From Ichthyophonus hoferi (lineage: Eukaryota; Opisthokonta; Ichthyosporea; Ichthyophonida; Ichthyophonidae), in contig NAOQ01000015.1 of the NCBI GenBank assembly GCA_002751075.1, positions 106,334-170,333 on the forward strand: a stretch of DNA of 64,000 nt, read 5' to 3'. This document shows positions 1-12,662 of this stretch, one piece after another. The notes beneath the pieces are model-generated. The model was not told where the DNA came from. It searched no databases and saw only the letters and a program-made list of their open reading frames with translations. The position numbers and the translations under genes are program-made. Numbering within the stretch: the stretch's first letter is position 1; the number at the start of each line of letters is the position of its first letter.

Positions 1-543
1 TCAGTAAAAGGAGATAAATGAATTGTAATTTTTAACTTGCCTGCCTATTTTCATATTCAAATATAATTCTACACTTTCCACTTCTGTATTATTTTCTTTG
101 TAATTTTTCATTGCTTTTGTATGTATGTCATACGTATCCTGGTGGTTTGAGCTCTGCCTTGATTGATGTGTATTGTTATCAATCTTTGGTAACTTTATTT
201 GCGTATCTACATTACTCTTATTCAGTCTTCCTATTAATACCCTAGTTTTCTGTTTCCATGACTATATACAAACCTCTTCCCTTCTCTGTTCTCTTTTGCA
301 TTTCTCCAAATCTTAGTTATATCAAACAGGGTATATGTAATAGGAGCATGGAATGAGGTAATAGACAATATAAATGAAGATTAAGAGGCAAGATAGACTT
401 GTTTATGCATAGGTAGGTAATTGGTGTCTTGTGTATGAAAACACAGAAAACGACATGCATGCATTTTTACTTTATACACAATTCGCTGGGCATACAGTGC
501 TGTTATTTGCATTTGTTTTATAATCGACACCTTGTATTTCCAG

Positions 544-3500
544 ATGAGCCTTTGGGACGAGAGACCTTTGTGACCAATATGTTTGGAGGTGAACTTGTCA
601 GTACAGTTACATGCAAGAAATGTGGAACGGTAATTGTTTTCTTGTTTCTTTTTCTATTTTTTTCCCACTTGTTTATCATTATATCTTCTGATTTGTTTGG
701 TCAATCTAAGTATCTTTCCCTTTACCTTACTCTTTTTTTCATTTATTTATTGCTTTAAAAATATATATTTTATTTTTATTTTTATTACTACTATATAATC
801 CTCTTTCAGCTTATTTCTTCTCTATACTATTTCTTTGAAATTTATATTTTACCAATCACTAATTGTTTGCTTAAAAATGAGAAATCAGTAGAAATACCAG
901 CCTATTTTAGACCTATACACATACATCCATACGTATACATATACACACATATGTGCACGCTCATATTAGATGTGAATAGCTCTATCCTTCTTATAAGCAA
1001 TAATAATTCGTGATGTTTCCTAGCAACCATACTAGCTGATCAATAAGGATGTATCTTTTTTTCTAAAGGCTTCAAAGACCTTTGAGCCCTTTCTGGACCT
1101 ATCGTTATCGATCCCCAGAGATGTCAGTCGCCCAATCATTCTCCCGGTAAAGGCGTCATTTTTGGGTTTAACGGGTTTTTATCACCTGTATGTAAATGGA
1201 GTTTAGACTGGATATTCTATTTATTTTCAACAGACTACCACTTCATGTTTCATTCTTCTAAGTGTATGTATATATATGCATATATTTGTGTGTGCGTGTG
1301 TGTGTGTGTGTATTTACATTGCCTTATATTATTTACGAGTGCCTTTACATACAAGTGTAGGCACCAACCCGTTTAAAAATGCACACATTTACACATACAT
1401 AAACACATAAGCACATATCTAGATTATCTAGATGAACACTCCTACATTTAATGAATTGTCCTATTTACCGTATTAATTTATATGTTTTGCTTGGCAAGCC
1501 TCTTCCAAGTTTGTTCACCTACCTCATATCTCAATATCTCATCAGTTTTATTAATTCTAACCTGATGCATTTGTTGTGGGGTTGGGGAAACCAAACAGCG
1601 ATATAATGTTCGTGACAGAATGTTGGCTGAAAATAGAGCGAAGAAGTCAGAGAGTGCTGCGACATTTGTCCAATCACCGTCGCGGCTACCAGAAACAAAA
1701 AGCAAGCACCAGTTAAAGAAGGATAAAAAGGACAAAAGGAAGGCACGGAATGTTTTAAATTATTTTTTTATCAATTATATTATTATATATGATTAGGTAG
1801 ATGTGTGTATTTATCTATACACAAATATAGCATGTAAGTGCCTAGGTGAGAATAGGCATACATAAATAAGTTTCTAAAACCGAAAAAGTGACCTTTCCAT
1901 ATGTAATATGTCTAAATCCATTGACTGAATATATAACTATACAGCAAATTTTAAATATAACCCACCTACTTATTACACAGGTCAATAATGCTCACAGGAG
2001 AAAGGTCGACATGAAACATGACAAGTCTATTAGTGTGAAGAACAACCCAGTGGACACCCAGGAAGGTTGTTAAATGACCATCTCTCTAGAGCTATGATTG
2101 TATGAGTACAAAACATAGGTTGTTGCTACGGGAAGCAGAGTAAACTACGTAGTATATATATCTTGTAAAGAAGCAAATGTATTAACAAAAGGATGGTGAT
2201 GGCAATTTTTTGGAGATCTAGTTTTGTGTTTTAAATCACAGGTATAATTTGGTTCTTGAATATTTCTTTGGCTTTTCTGACTCTATGATTGTTTTGTCAT
2301 GAATATAAGCAAGCAAATGCATATATAACACAATGGTAAACATTACACTACACTACAGTGAGTTCTATACCATATATTTAGTGTAAGCTTGGACAGATAT
2401 TGAATTGTTTTATCTTTACTATAGAGGAAGAATGCAAAGTGAAAGTGCAGGAAGAGGGGGAATTGGACGAAGCAGAGATTTCTTCCACTGATGATGAGCA
2501 ACATGATGATGGTGATGAGACGAAACAAACCATCTCTTTATCTGTATCTACTGATCCCTTGAGTGAGTTAACACAACAAAAAGAGTTTGACTCTACGCAC
2601 AGTGACCTATGCAAATCTCCAGTTGGTCAAGTGGCGGTGATGATGGATCAGCTTGAGCTAGACGAGGTATAGTAGTGCGTGTTGCCAGGGGTGGATAGAG
2701 GTTATTGTTGGTTTTATTATGTAACGTAGTTCGATAAATGTTTATAATGAATGCACATTGTTATTGCTTGTTTCGAAGTACTAGTATACAGACAGCCGTA
2801 ATACATATTCCTAATACATGTTAGGGTGTGTGAGTACATGCACACGCACCCTCTATAATCGTGATTCTAAAAGTGGACGATACATGTGTTTCTGAAGTGC
2901 ACCTAACTGGTGTAGATCTTGGAGGGAATGGTAAGGTTGTTTGTATTATTAAACGTATGTACGACTGACCTTTATGATCGGCCGGTTACAGGGAGAATCG
3001 AAACCTCTACAACAACCTACAACGTATCCGGTTACTGTACCTGGTGACATCTCGAAAAGGACAGACGATTCCAAAGACTTAATTAGAGAGCCATTAGATT
3101 ATAGAGAGGAATACTTGACTGATGTTCAAATAGATAATCAGCCTGTGGCTGTCGACAAGGAATCAACGGTCAATTTAAATCAGGACCAAGGTTATGACCT
3201 TGACGAAATTAAATCTGCAGATGAAGGCATGTTTACTAAACAGTATATCAGTCTGTCTGATGATGAAAGTGTGTATATATATGGTAAAAGGACACCCACG
3301 ACAGAAGTGGATGCGGACAAGAAACCAGAAAAAAAAACATTCTCTATTTTCGTTCAAGATGAAACAGAGCATACTACTGTATTAAGCGTCACAAAGGAAA
3401 CTACGATGCCAGAGATACTTCAAAAGTTAGCTGAAAAGCGACGAAAAGCGGCCAGCGAGCCACCAAAAGGTGAGGGTTGGTTTATGGATTGCCTTTGACA

Positions 3501-4933
3501 CATAAACAGGCGTGAGGAATGTGCAATATGTAACTTCATTGGGGTTATATTGGTGAGTGATTAGTAATATTTATAAGGTTCACAATAGACGCCTTGCCGG
3601 ATATTGTTGTAGTTTCCAATTGGAACCCAAATTATTTTTTAACGTCAAATTAATGACTGGGAAGGAGTGGGTAAGGTGCTGGTTTGGTTCATGAAGCGAA
3701 TATATGGAAATGGTGATGGTTAAATGTTAGGGTGTTTATGTGCTCTGGTGCATGTAATGGACGTGTTAAATTGTGGGCGTGGATGCTTTGATAATTAATC
3801 TATTGGTGACCACATATGTTGTGTGTACGTACATATATATAGATGACTTTCATTAAGTTGATATGTTTTTGCTTTATTATTTTATTTGAAATGTAATAAG
3901 ATTTTTTAAATGCAGTTTTCCTTTTCTCCCCTAGATATATATTTCCTGCCATTCTCTCTCCTCCTCTTTATTCCTGTATGAAGCAAACAATAATGCGTAT
4001 AGTCAGCATTTATATGACACAATAACCCACTCCTTTGCGTTTTATCATTTGATATCAGATGACCAGGATTCCAGAGACAAGGGTCCATGGCCTACCTTAT
4101 CTCCTCTACCTTCCAGCCAAGAGGAATTAAGTGTAACAGGCTGTCTCCAGAGTCTATGCAGAATGGAATTACTGAATGGATCAAATCAATTTATATGTGA
4201 GGTCTGCACAAAGCGTCAAGGAGCGGATACCGATGTTCTGGTGGATGCCACTAAACAAATTTTGATATCTAAAGTGCCTAGGGTCCTTACACTTCATCTT
4301 AAGAGATTTGAGCATACTGCTGCTGGCCTACGTAAGGTCAGCAAGAATGTGGCCTTCCCTGTTACTTTAGATCTGGCGCCGTATTGTAGGTGAGTGTTTC
4401 TATATCCTAGTTTAGGCAGCATAGTTGACTCTATGCTTGTTCTTTTATCTGAACTAAAATTGGGCTATTCAGTATGATTTGGGTTTTTACAGGATGGAAG
4501 GAAAAATATATATGATAATGTAAGTGTATCCCTTTTTGATTACAGAGCCAAAGGAGAGATTAACGGAAATACGGAGTACTTGTTAAAAAAGGAGATGAAC
4601 GTGGGTTTACATGAGCGAATACACCACACAGAAGAATAATGACTTGTACATAGAACATACTGACTTTCTCGACTTTCATTTAGGACTACGTGCAAGTTGC
4701 CTACAGGTGAGCCGGCTCTGGCTAACAATGTGCAATATCGTCTGTTTGGGGTGGTGGAGCATGGCGGGTCTCTCCAGGGGGGGCACTATGTAGCTTATGC
4801 CAAAGATTCGGGGGACGACATGGACCAATGGTACTATGCGAGTGACAGTCAAGTATCTCCCATTACCGAAGAAAAGGTGCTTAAGTCACAAGCGTTTATG
4901 TTGTTCTATGAGAAGATTGAACCGACTGAGTAA
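544..4933 (+). CDS. USP16: USP16/USP45-type ubiquitin-specific protease, 3' part
   Basis: C-terminal two thirds of a cysteine deubiquitinase; the Cys box (and any ZnF-UBP domain) lies left of the window. Read exons: 544-629, 1069-1146, 1599-1751, 1981-2065, 2425-2666, 2992-3469, 4059-4389, 4546-4604, 4707-4933; all phases join. Seen: GGELVSTVTCKKCGT (USP zinc-ribbon CxxC), FLDLSL, then a long charged acidic/lysine insert typical of USP16/45, a second CxxC (CEVCTKRQ), VPRVLTLHLKRFEH, LDLAPYC, and the catalytic-His box GGHYVAYAK followed by WYYASDSQV and LLKSQAFMLFYEKI-like end. USP16 deubiquitinates histone H2A and ribosomal proteins in animals; substrate here is inferred only. The donor after 1599-1751 is weak: either AAT|GTTTTA or a GC donor at 1743, both in frame. 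The donor at 4604 and acceptor at 4706 were chosen by phase. USP45 is the alternative name; family confidence is high. Confidence 0.9.
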
Positions 4934-4960
4934 TTGATTTTTACTTGCATATGGTATTGA

Positions 4961-4966
4961 AATAAA
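4961..4966 (+). promoter_or_regulatory. Probable polyadenylation signal of the USP16/45 gene
   Basis: AATAAA lies 28 bases after the USP stop codon. Position and exact hexamer fit a poly(A) signal, but no transcript end can be seen. Confidence 0.5.
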
Positions 4967-5902
4967 CGAACTATAAATTGGGGCCTGGTTAATGTTGTGA
5001 GTACATTGAGCGGATAATATAATGTGACTGCTCTGAATTCATGTCTATTAATTTCTTTCTGTATTCATATTATTTTCCAATCTTGATTTTTCTTGTAGTA
5101 TCTTTGAGGTTGCAACCTTTGTACCTATTCTTTTAGTGTCTCTGTATCGTACCGGTTATAGGTAATTGATTCTTTGAAATGATATGGTGGTGTACAATTC
5201 ATTGTAGGCAACATAGAATATTTTTATATATATTTTTCCGATTCGAATCTCCAGGATTATTGTGAATAAACTTGGACTCAGAAGGAGTTGGTCGTGCTTA
5301 TCACTGATATAACCACAATTACGTGGTAAACTTATCTCAGTATTTTTAATTTGAGACCAATTAAAGGATTGATTTCTTTCTGGAAGGAATACCCGATAAT
5401 GCAATTTATGCATGGTACCCAAATTATTTATTCATTTTGAACTAATATTTAGTTGGGTAATGTACGTCATTGGTGTAGCCGGGAATTGTTTTTGTTGTTG
5501 GGTGGTTATCAATGTCCTCGTGGTGACCTCTATGATATTGACAATGACATATACCTGCACCATGTCAATGAAGCTTCTATTATGCACCTTGTACCTGGTT
5601 AGGTATTTTATGCTATGATATAAAACCACCACTCTATGCCTTGTGTTTGTATTTCTATTCGTGATAATGTACGGTAATCTATCAATATATTAAGAGTCAC
5701 TATGCCGACCAATGTACGTCATGCTTTTAAGGTATTTAAGATAGCATATTTGTGTGTCCAAGACGGCTACTAAATCCAGCTTTATGAATTAATCTAAATA
5801 TTAACATTGTCGGATGAATTTATGATAGGTAACTATTTTGCTAATCGCATATATTTTCTTGCATACCAACATTATTTAGATATTTTGTAGTAGTGTGGTA
5901 AA

Positions 5903-6397
5903 ATATAGATTAACGTAAATAGTATTCACTGTGCAAGCATGCAGCATTGCAAGTATATTTATATAGATTAACGTATTTATAATAAAAATTAATGTGATGC
6001 TATAACGGGACTCTCAAACTGTACTAGCATAGATTAACGTAAATAGTGATTACTGTGCATGCATACAGCATTGGAAATATATTTATATAGATTAACATAT
6101 TTACAATACCAACTATATGATGTTGTAACGGGACTCTCAAACTGTACTAGCCTAAATTAACGTAAATAGTGATTACTGTGCAAGCATGCAGCATTAGAAA
6201 TATATTTATATAGATTAACATATTTACAATATCAACTATATAATGTTAGAACGGGACTCTCAAACTGTACTAGCATAGATTAACGTAAATAGTAATCACT
6301 ATGAAAGCATGCAGCATTGGAAGTATATTTAGATAGATTACATATTTGCAATAAAAATTATGTGATGTTATAGCGGGACTCTCGAACTGTACAAGTT
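5903..6397. repeat. Tandem repeat, about 4 copies of a 123-bp unit
   Basis: The phrase GGGACTCTCAAACTGTACTAG recurs with its G-run at 6007, 6130, 6253 and 6375, giving periods of 123, 123 and 122. Each unit also carries a TAGATTAACGTAAATAG block near its start, a GCATGCAGCATT block and a second TAGATTAACRTATTT block. Copies differ at scattered positions, and the last shows several changes. No coding frame runs through the array. Confidence 0.95.
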
Positions 6398-6887
6398 ATT
6401 CTATTCCAATTATGCAGCTAGATATTATTTGTTAAAACATTGGCATTATGCAATACATTTTAAAACAAGATTTAATGGCTGGCTGTAAACTATTTAACTA
6501 TAGCATAATTATTTTGAAATCAATGAAATCCCATATTATATAGGTAAAAAGCGATGACATTATTTGTATATATTCAATTGAATCTTTTAGACAATCCCTT
6601 ATCAACCTGGCTCTGTACAGATCGAAAAGAAAATGCAGATCCAGTAAACAATTCCCTTGAGAATTTTCTATATATATGATTGGAAGGCTGCTCCCTATTA
6701 ACAATTGCTTCAATAAATCAGTCGACTCCAGAACATTTTTTAGATAAGCATATACCCCGATCTACCCCACCAATGATTACAATGTATCGGATTATTGTTT
6801 TTGTTTACAATCACTAACCCATCGCGCCATAGGGCTGTATTTTTAGAGGAATATCCCAACAAATACAATGCCCGACGAGGTCACTTA

Positions 6888-6941
6888 TTAAAGGCCCATG
6901 CATGGCGAGTTCTGTTAAAGGCCCATACATGGTAAGTTCAA
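6888..6941. repeat. 27-bp direct duplication
   Basis: TTAAAGGCCCATGCATGGCG at 6888 is followed 27 bases later by TTAAAGGCCCATACATGGTA at 6915. There are two copies with a few differences. Confidence 0.85.
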
Positions 6942-7631
6942 CTATTTTTTTTGGAAACCAACCGTTCAACAGAAATATTGTGGTAAACTAAATGCATTTT
7001 TATAAGCATTTGAACTATGCTAGATATCCCTGCAAATGGCTTCAATCAAATTATCGTATGTTAAATCGCAGAAGTACAATAACAGGCCGTCTATAGGCTA
7101 TTTAGATACTACTGTGCATGTTATCCAACATGAAAATGCTGATCGAAATAAGGATTGAAGCTTTCACAAATCGACAAGGACCACACAAAATTCTTCCATG
7201 GCTCAAATAAAATATTCTTTGAGGATATTTACTTCTCATGGTGTAACTCGATCTCTATCTCGGTGAACCTATTAACCTCTGACAGCCGCACAGTCTTGGC
7301 TTCGTCAAAAACACAAAAATCAAATTCCAGCGTGTTGAGGGTACTATGTCACCTTCCAAGCCGCCAAATGTATATACTGACTTCAAAATGGTAGACCTAT
7401 AAATATTTATTATTAAACGATATGTCGCTCATAAATTAAAAGATTATTCACGATCATTACCCCTTGAACGTCCACCACAGAAAACTTCATTGAGGTAGGA
7501 CACCCTTATCTACCTCATATGGTCACGTAGGACACATTCCGATTGGGTGCGCTCTAGCAATCTCGCGTAAATATTTTATATTAAATGATTATATTTCCAA
7601 TTTGGTTCCGCTGCCCCTTTGATTCGTGTGA

Positions 7632-8042
7632 TTTTCAGCCTCCCGGAATGCATCGCATGCATGTCGACGATTGGCACCCCCTATTCGCCAAATCTCTCGC
7701 TTATTCTAGTTGTGCAACCGTTGCGCAAACAATGCTTCTCAACATTATTGATTTCCCTTTTGTTTTTATTTACCCGTTGTGGGTTTAACTAGTAAATAAG
7801 ACCATAAATATATGCAAATATTTTTGAATATATATTAATATGCATTATCATGTTTGCATTACATATACAATGTGTTGACACCATATATTTTCGTATATTG
7901 GCGCATCTAATTTTATCAGACTTACCCACCTCTGACTCCAGCCATCCAATGACTGATTGGCACCAAAGTTAGGCTAAATCTTCCGGCTAACCAGGTTGTG
8001 CAACCGCTTCGCAGACCGTAGTTCTCGCCTTTCATTACTGCA
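7632..8042. repeat. Possible diverged repeat pair
   Basis: Two stretches of about 110 bp, one around 7632-7755 and one around 7930-8042, align without large gaps: ATTGGCACC at 7670 and 7956, then AAATCT, then TTGTGCAACCG with CGCA, and a TTCTC block, all at matching spacing. By eye they are about 65 percent identical. They may be two old copies of a dispersed repeat, and no ends or target duplications were found. Confidence 0.4.
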
Positions 8043-8184
8043 TCTTTGAACTGCAGTAGTTCCTATTTCCTTCTATATTGCTAATAGAGGAAACTATTAA
8101 TATAGTTTAAAATACACTCATTAAATACTATAAAAAGAGCTTTTTCATTTTCAATTATAATGATTGCTAATACTTTTACGTTGG

Positions 8185-8223
8185 CGTAGACCTCGATTTT
8201 CTCTTGGAGACGGCTGGTCTACG
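8185..8223. repeat. Short inverted repeat (8-bp stem)
   Basis: CGTAGACC at 8185-8192 pairs perfectly with GGTCTACG at 8216-8223 around a 23-base loop. The stem is short enough to be chance in this composition, and no RNA family is recognised. Confidence 0.3.
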
Positions 8224-9628
8224 TGTGACAAAGGTAACTTATTACGTGAATTGATATCTCTACGGATGGTTTATATCATTTTTAGAATATAAATCATGTA
8301 GTTGTCTATAATAAAGTGTATTTTGGCTAGAACCGCTCTTATTATCGCTTTTCTGGCACATGATATACACGTACAGGCACAGTTATTGACTTTTATACAC
8401 ATACATGCGTATACTATTGTGTATCCATGTTAATCTATGCTTTTTTACTGCATTTTTTACATTATATTCGACTACAAGCTACTACGGACGTATTTCAATC
8501 TTAAAGTGTGCATGTAAGCATTCTATATTAAGTTTATATGGTAACACTGCTCTAAACCGCCGTATATACATATGCTCATTACTGTGTGGGCACAGACAAA
8601 TCTGAACACGCTAACTCTTTCCCAGTGATATACTTAGGCTTCCGTGATTTCAACCAAATCACATTATCACATTACATCTAATGCATTGGTTAACAGTTAA
8701 TCACACCCCATACGGTTCATCTGGCAGAGACAGATTACCAAAGCAAAAATATCCATACCGATCTATCTTTAAATTACTTTAATCTATTGGTATGCTTAAT
8801 TTAGTACATACCAAAGTATGCACCAATGACAGCTCTTACTTTAGCTGTACATTCTTCATGAATTATCAGTATACATCTCCATTTCTAGTCTTCAGTCTAG
8901 TTCACTTTTAAAGAAAAAACAGAGTCAATATTCATATTCTAATATCTGGTTTTCTTTTTGTATATTTATTTTAGTATTTAACCTGTTTTGTTTTAGAGTT
9001 TATAGCCGCTGAAAGCCCAACACAGCAGAATGCCAAAATTTGTAAATTTTAGGTGTGAACAACTGCTGCTTGTAGGTATTGCTTGCTGATCTCTGATCAA
9101 GAGTTGCGAGGGAAATAGAGCTCCATTCACACGTTTGTCTATGTTCTTCGCAGCCAATATTACTAATAGTTAACCAGCTTTAAGAAGAGAACCAACTGAA
9201 GACTAGATCATTTCATGCGCTATGGCCCGGGCGCCACATATCGTACTACACATTGGTTCTTGTAATCCAATCGTTTATTCACAAGTACATACTAATAATA
9301 AACACGTTTTGAGGAAATGCTTGGCATATGTTACCGCAGCCAATCATGGTGGGTATTAGTTGTCTATGTGGATGAGTGCTGCGTGGGTACGGGGGTGTCT
9401 TGGCTTGGGTACTGGGGTGTGCTGATGTAGATACCGAGGAGTGATGGGTCAGATAATGGAGTGTGCCCAGGCCGAAACTGGTATTGGTATTTGCAATCAG
9501 GTATAAAATCCCGATGTCGTGATACTGATAAACAGTTTGCAGCAAGCTTAAATGTTGTAAAACAAAGTCAAAACCTAGCGCATACTATAGTTTCTTGTAT
9601 ATATTCAACGGAGACAGAACCATTCGGG

Positions 9629-10498
9629 ATGGTGTCTGAAGTGGTTACTTCGCTGCCTCAGTTAAGTTATGGTACAGGTAGAGGGCGGAGTGCACTCAAA
9701 TATCATGGGGTTTGTACTACAATCCGTAACGGAAAGGAAAAAATAGAAGTTCAAATCAAAGGTCATTATGTCTGCGCGGTTGAGGATAGAGAAGAAGGGA
9801 GAAGAATATACGACTTATATGCAACTATTCTTAAAGAAAGTTCTGAGGTATCATTAAAAACCAAAACCAATTGGGAAAGCCTTGGCAAACAGCGACCAAC
9901 ACAAGCAGATAGCCCAGAGGCTATTAAAGAAGTCATTCAATGGTTAGGAAAACGGCATACCAAAAGACAATCCTGTATATATCACGGTGTTAGATTAAAA
10001 AAACAGCATTTTGAGAAAGGATATAAACGGCACTGGGAAGTACGCTATACAGACATCAACGGAAAACGTAAGTCTGGAGGAGTATTTGAAACCGCCTTGC
10101 AGGCAGCATTAGAACACGATGAACTTATTCGAAAAGCTTCTGCCAACAAAGTTGATGCATTAAAACGACTTAATTTTAGAACAAAGCAAGACTACCTAAC
10201 TATAGATGATGCATTAACCCTGGGCAACAACTTAATAGGCGTTTCGGAGGACAAACGTAACACTCTTAATCCTTATTTAGCACAACAGTCCTATGACAAA
10301 TGTAACGCAAAGTTGCATATAGGCTATTACTTTACCTCGGTTGAAGCGGCAAAAGCACATGACCATCGTGTTTTAGAAATTTGGAGAAATAAGAGAGGTG
10401 ATTTTGTGTTCCTTCCTGCTACCAATTTCCCTCCCACAAATTACGGTTATCCATTACAAGAACCACCACTCTTGCCCTGCAACTATAAGTCAAAATGA
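9629..10498 (+). CDS. Protein with three degenerate AP2/ERF-like domains
   Basis: Single open frame. ATG at 9629 (G at -3, G at +4) gives 289 aa; the frame stays open back to about 9461, so a longer or spliced N-terminus is possible. Three repeats resemble the AP2/ERF DNA-binding fold. Residues about 24-69 start KYHGV and have a following basic strand. Residues about 117-183 are the best match: CIYHGVRLKK, then HWEVRY, NGKRKSGGVFET, QAALEHDELIRKA and a closing LNF. Residues about 201-267 have LIGV, then GYYFTSVEAAKAHDHRVLEI and closing TNFP. The order YxGV, W.v.., G.f.t..eAA.a.D, lNF is the AP2 pattern. No HNH nuclease motif, integrase or membrane segment is seen. The protein is basic, in keeping with DNA binding, so a transcription factor or a relic of a mobile nuclease is plausible. 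The family call rests on pattern recognition and needs a profile search. Confidence 0.6.
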   Translation: MVSEVVTSLPQLSYGTGRGRSALKYHGVCTTIRNGKEKIEVQIKGHYVCAVEDREEGRRIYDLYATILKESSEVSLKTKTNWESLGKQRPTQADSPEAIKEVIQWLGKRHTKRQSCIYHGVRLKKQHFEKGYKRHWEVRYTDINGKRKSGGVFETALQAALEHDELIRKASANKVDALKRLNFRTKQDYLTIDDALTLGNNLIGVSEDKRNTLNPYLAQQSYDKCNAKLHIGYYFTSVEAAKAHDHRVLEIWRNKRGDFVFLPATNFPPTNYGYPLQEPPLLPCNYKSK

Positions 10499-12588
10499 GA
10501 GTTTTATTTTCTAACCATTCTTTGTATAATAATGTATATGCATATTATATATTCTGTGGTATTTAAATTGATATTTTATATATTAATTTGCAACATTGTC
10601 ACTTTTGAAGTTTTACCAACAGGTTTTGTATGAAGATTTTATTATTGTATACAATTACCCGTCGTTATTTATTTTATAATCAGTAATTGCTAATTTTACT
10701 TTACTCTAAGGAGCTCTTTTTTATTTAAATTAGACAGTTGTAGGCTTACTTGGTATTATTAACTTTGATGTACTAGATATTCCGAATTAATTTCCGTTCG
10801 CTTTCAAATATTATTTTAGTCTACTTCTCTAATATCTGTTATTTTTTATTTCCCAGTGGATTGTTTTTTATAATCAATATACATAACATTGTTTCTATTT
10901 TAAAAAACATCAGATATTTCAATTGGTTAATTGAATTACTTTAGATTTAGAGTTTTAAAGAAGTTCTCACATTAAATAGTATCAATATATATATATTTAT
11001 TTATTTTAAAGCATCTAACATGACGGTTGAAAATTCGTAAGACCACAGATATACTGGAAACAATCTGGATCTTTTGATCTTATAAATGTTTCGTATTATT
11101 TAACTTTTCAAATGTTCACACTTATTATAAAAATAATTTTACAAAATGTAATATCCTACTCAAAAAATCAATTCTGTAAGTATATTGCTGTTTTGAAAAA
11201 TAGTAATAAAATAGATGCATATGGCTTTTATGCGAGTGTTATTGCTGATAGGATTTTCTTTCAATATATTAGATATCTTAAAAAAGCTAATGTCATATGT
11301 TATACTTTTAGTATTTTGTTTTTAGAATATTCGGTTTAAAGTTTTATATAATATAAAACGTAAAATGTTATTACATATTTATATATAAATACAAAATTAC
11401 ACAGACCTTTACGCCCATGAATGCATATTTGTTTCTTATTGAATATATTAACATTTTACTATATATATACATTTATAGGTTATACTTGTGTAGAATTTGC
11501 AAAGTATCATTCTCAATACATAATATATATATAGTTTTGATAATTTATTTTATATAGAATAGTAATTGCAATTTTCAATAATCATTGAATTTAATCTGTA
11601 AACATGTTGCTTACTCTATCGTTATACTCTTAAACGCTTTGTTTTAGCAAATTAATAATGTATATTACACATAAATTTAATTAAAAGAAGCAATTTTTTT
11701 TTCTTTTTTCTAAGATTCTACAAAATAACAACAAGAATTCAATACGTAATCGTTCTGCCAATATTATTGTAGAAGACATAATCCAATACATTAGTGATAC
11801 AATGCTTTATTTGTTCATGTTTTTATTTGAAACAATAAATATAGAAATGGTACCTTTGGAAAATTAAAAGAATGCCTTAAAAATTCCCTTAAGAATTTTT
11901 ATACAAAGCAAAGATGCAATACAATCTAATACAAATAAGTAAAGTAAAATTTTAATCATTTTAATACAGTTTAAAATTTATCAATGCATAGTAATTTCTG
12001 TTTATTATTTTTTTCTATCTTTAGTAATGAGGGTATACCTAGCAAAGAATGTCAGAAGTCGTTTGAGCATTCTAATACACAAACAATAAAATACTAGCAT
12101 CAAAAAACGTAAAAGTGAAAAATATATTGGTGTTTATAAATATTAATTTTCTTTAGGGGCGTTCTGTCCTGTTGAAATTATCGACAGATAAATAGAAATT
12201 CTACATAATGAAATGAAGAAATGATGGTATACTCAACAAGCTACAAAGCAAGTAATTCCACAGCAATTCCGGGGAATTGGTAATGTAAATATGTAAATCT
12301 ATATTATTCCTTAATATGATTTCTATGATGCATTATAGAAACATATTTTGAAAAAAAAATTTAAAGATAAAACCCACGAAAGGCTGAAAAAAGGCTTTTA
12401 CTAGAGTAGAGAGCATAGGAAAAAATAGATAAGGATAACTCGTTGTCCTGACACAATAGGTCAAGCGTGATTAAATATATTTCAATTGGTTATTCTAAAT
12501 AATTCAAGAGTAACATTTCCTAAATTAGTTGCGTTATTTTAGGGGCTTCAGAAAATCAATACGAATTTAACGACAGTAGCATACATCG

Positions 12589-12610
12589 TTTTTTTTTTTT
12601 TTTTTTTTTT
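12589..12610. repeat. Poly-T tract
   Basis: Twenty-two consecutive T followed directly by five G. It could be a simple-sequence tract or the tail of a minus-strand retroposed copy, but no source element is recognised next to it. Confidence 0.8.
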
Positions 12611-12662
12611 GGGGGTAAAACACACAGCGTTCATGTCGAACACAATTAAACCTATCCAGCAA

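Larger units (their letters stand above)
4967..9628. other. Intergenic region, no gene recognised
   Basis: AT-rich DNA between the USP gene and the AP2-like ORF. Short ORFs here (up to about 88 codons) have low-complexity or hydrophobic products with no family resemblance. Contents that can be supported are a 123-bp tandem repeat (5903-6397), a 27-bp direct duplication (6888-6941), a possible diverged repeat pair (about 7632-7755 and 7930-8042) and a short inverted repeat (8185-8223). The end nearest the AP2-like ORF (9461-9628) stays open in the ORF's frame and could be 5' UTR or part of an upstream exon. Confidence 0.6.

Noticed and set aside
429-758. 109-codon plus-strand ORF over the first USP exon
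   Set aside because: Only 544-629 matches the USP family. The rest is intron read-through with low-complexity hydrophobic product.
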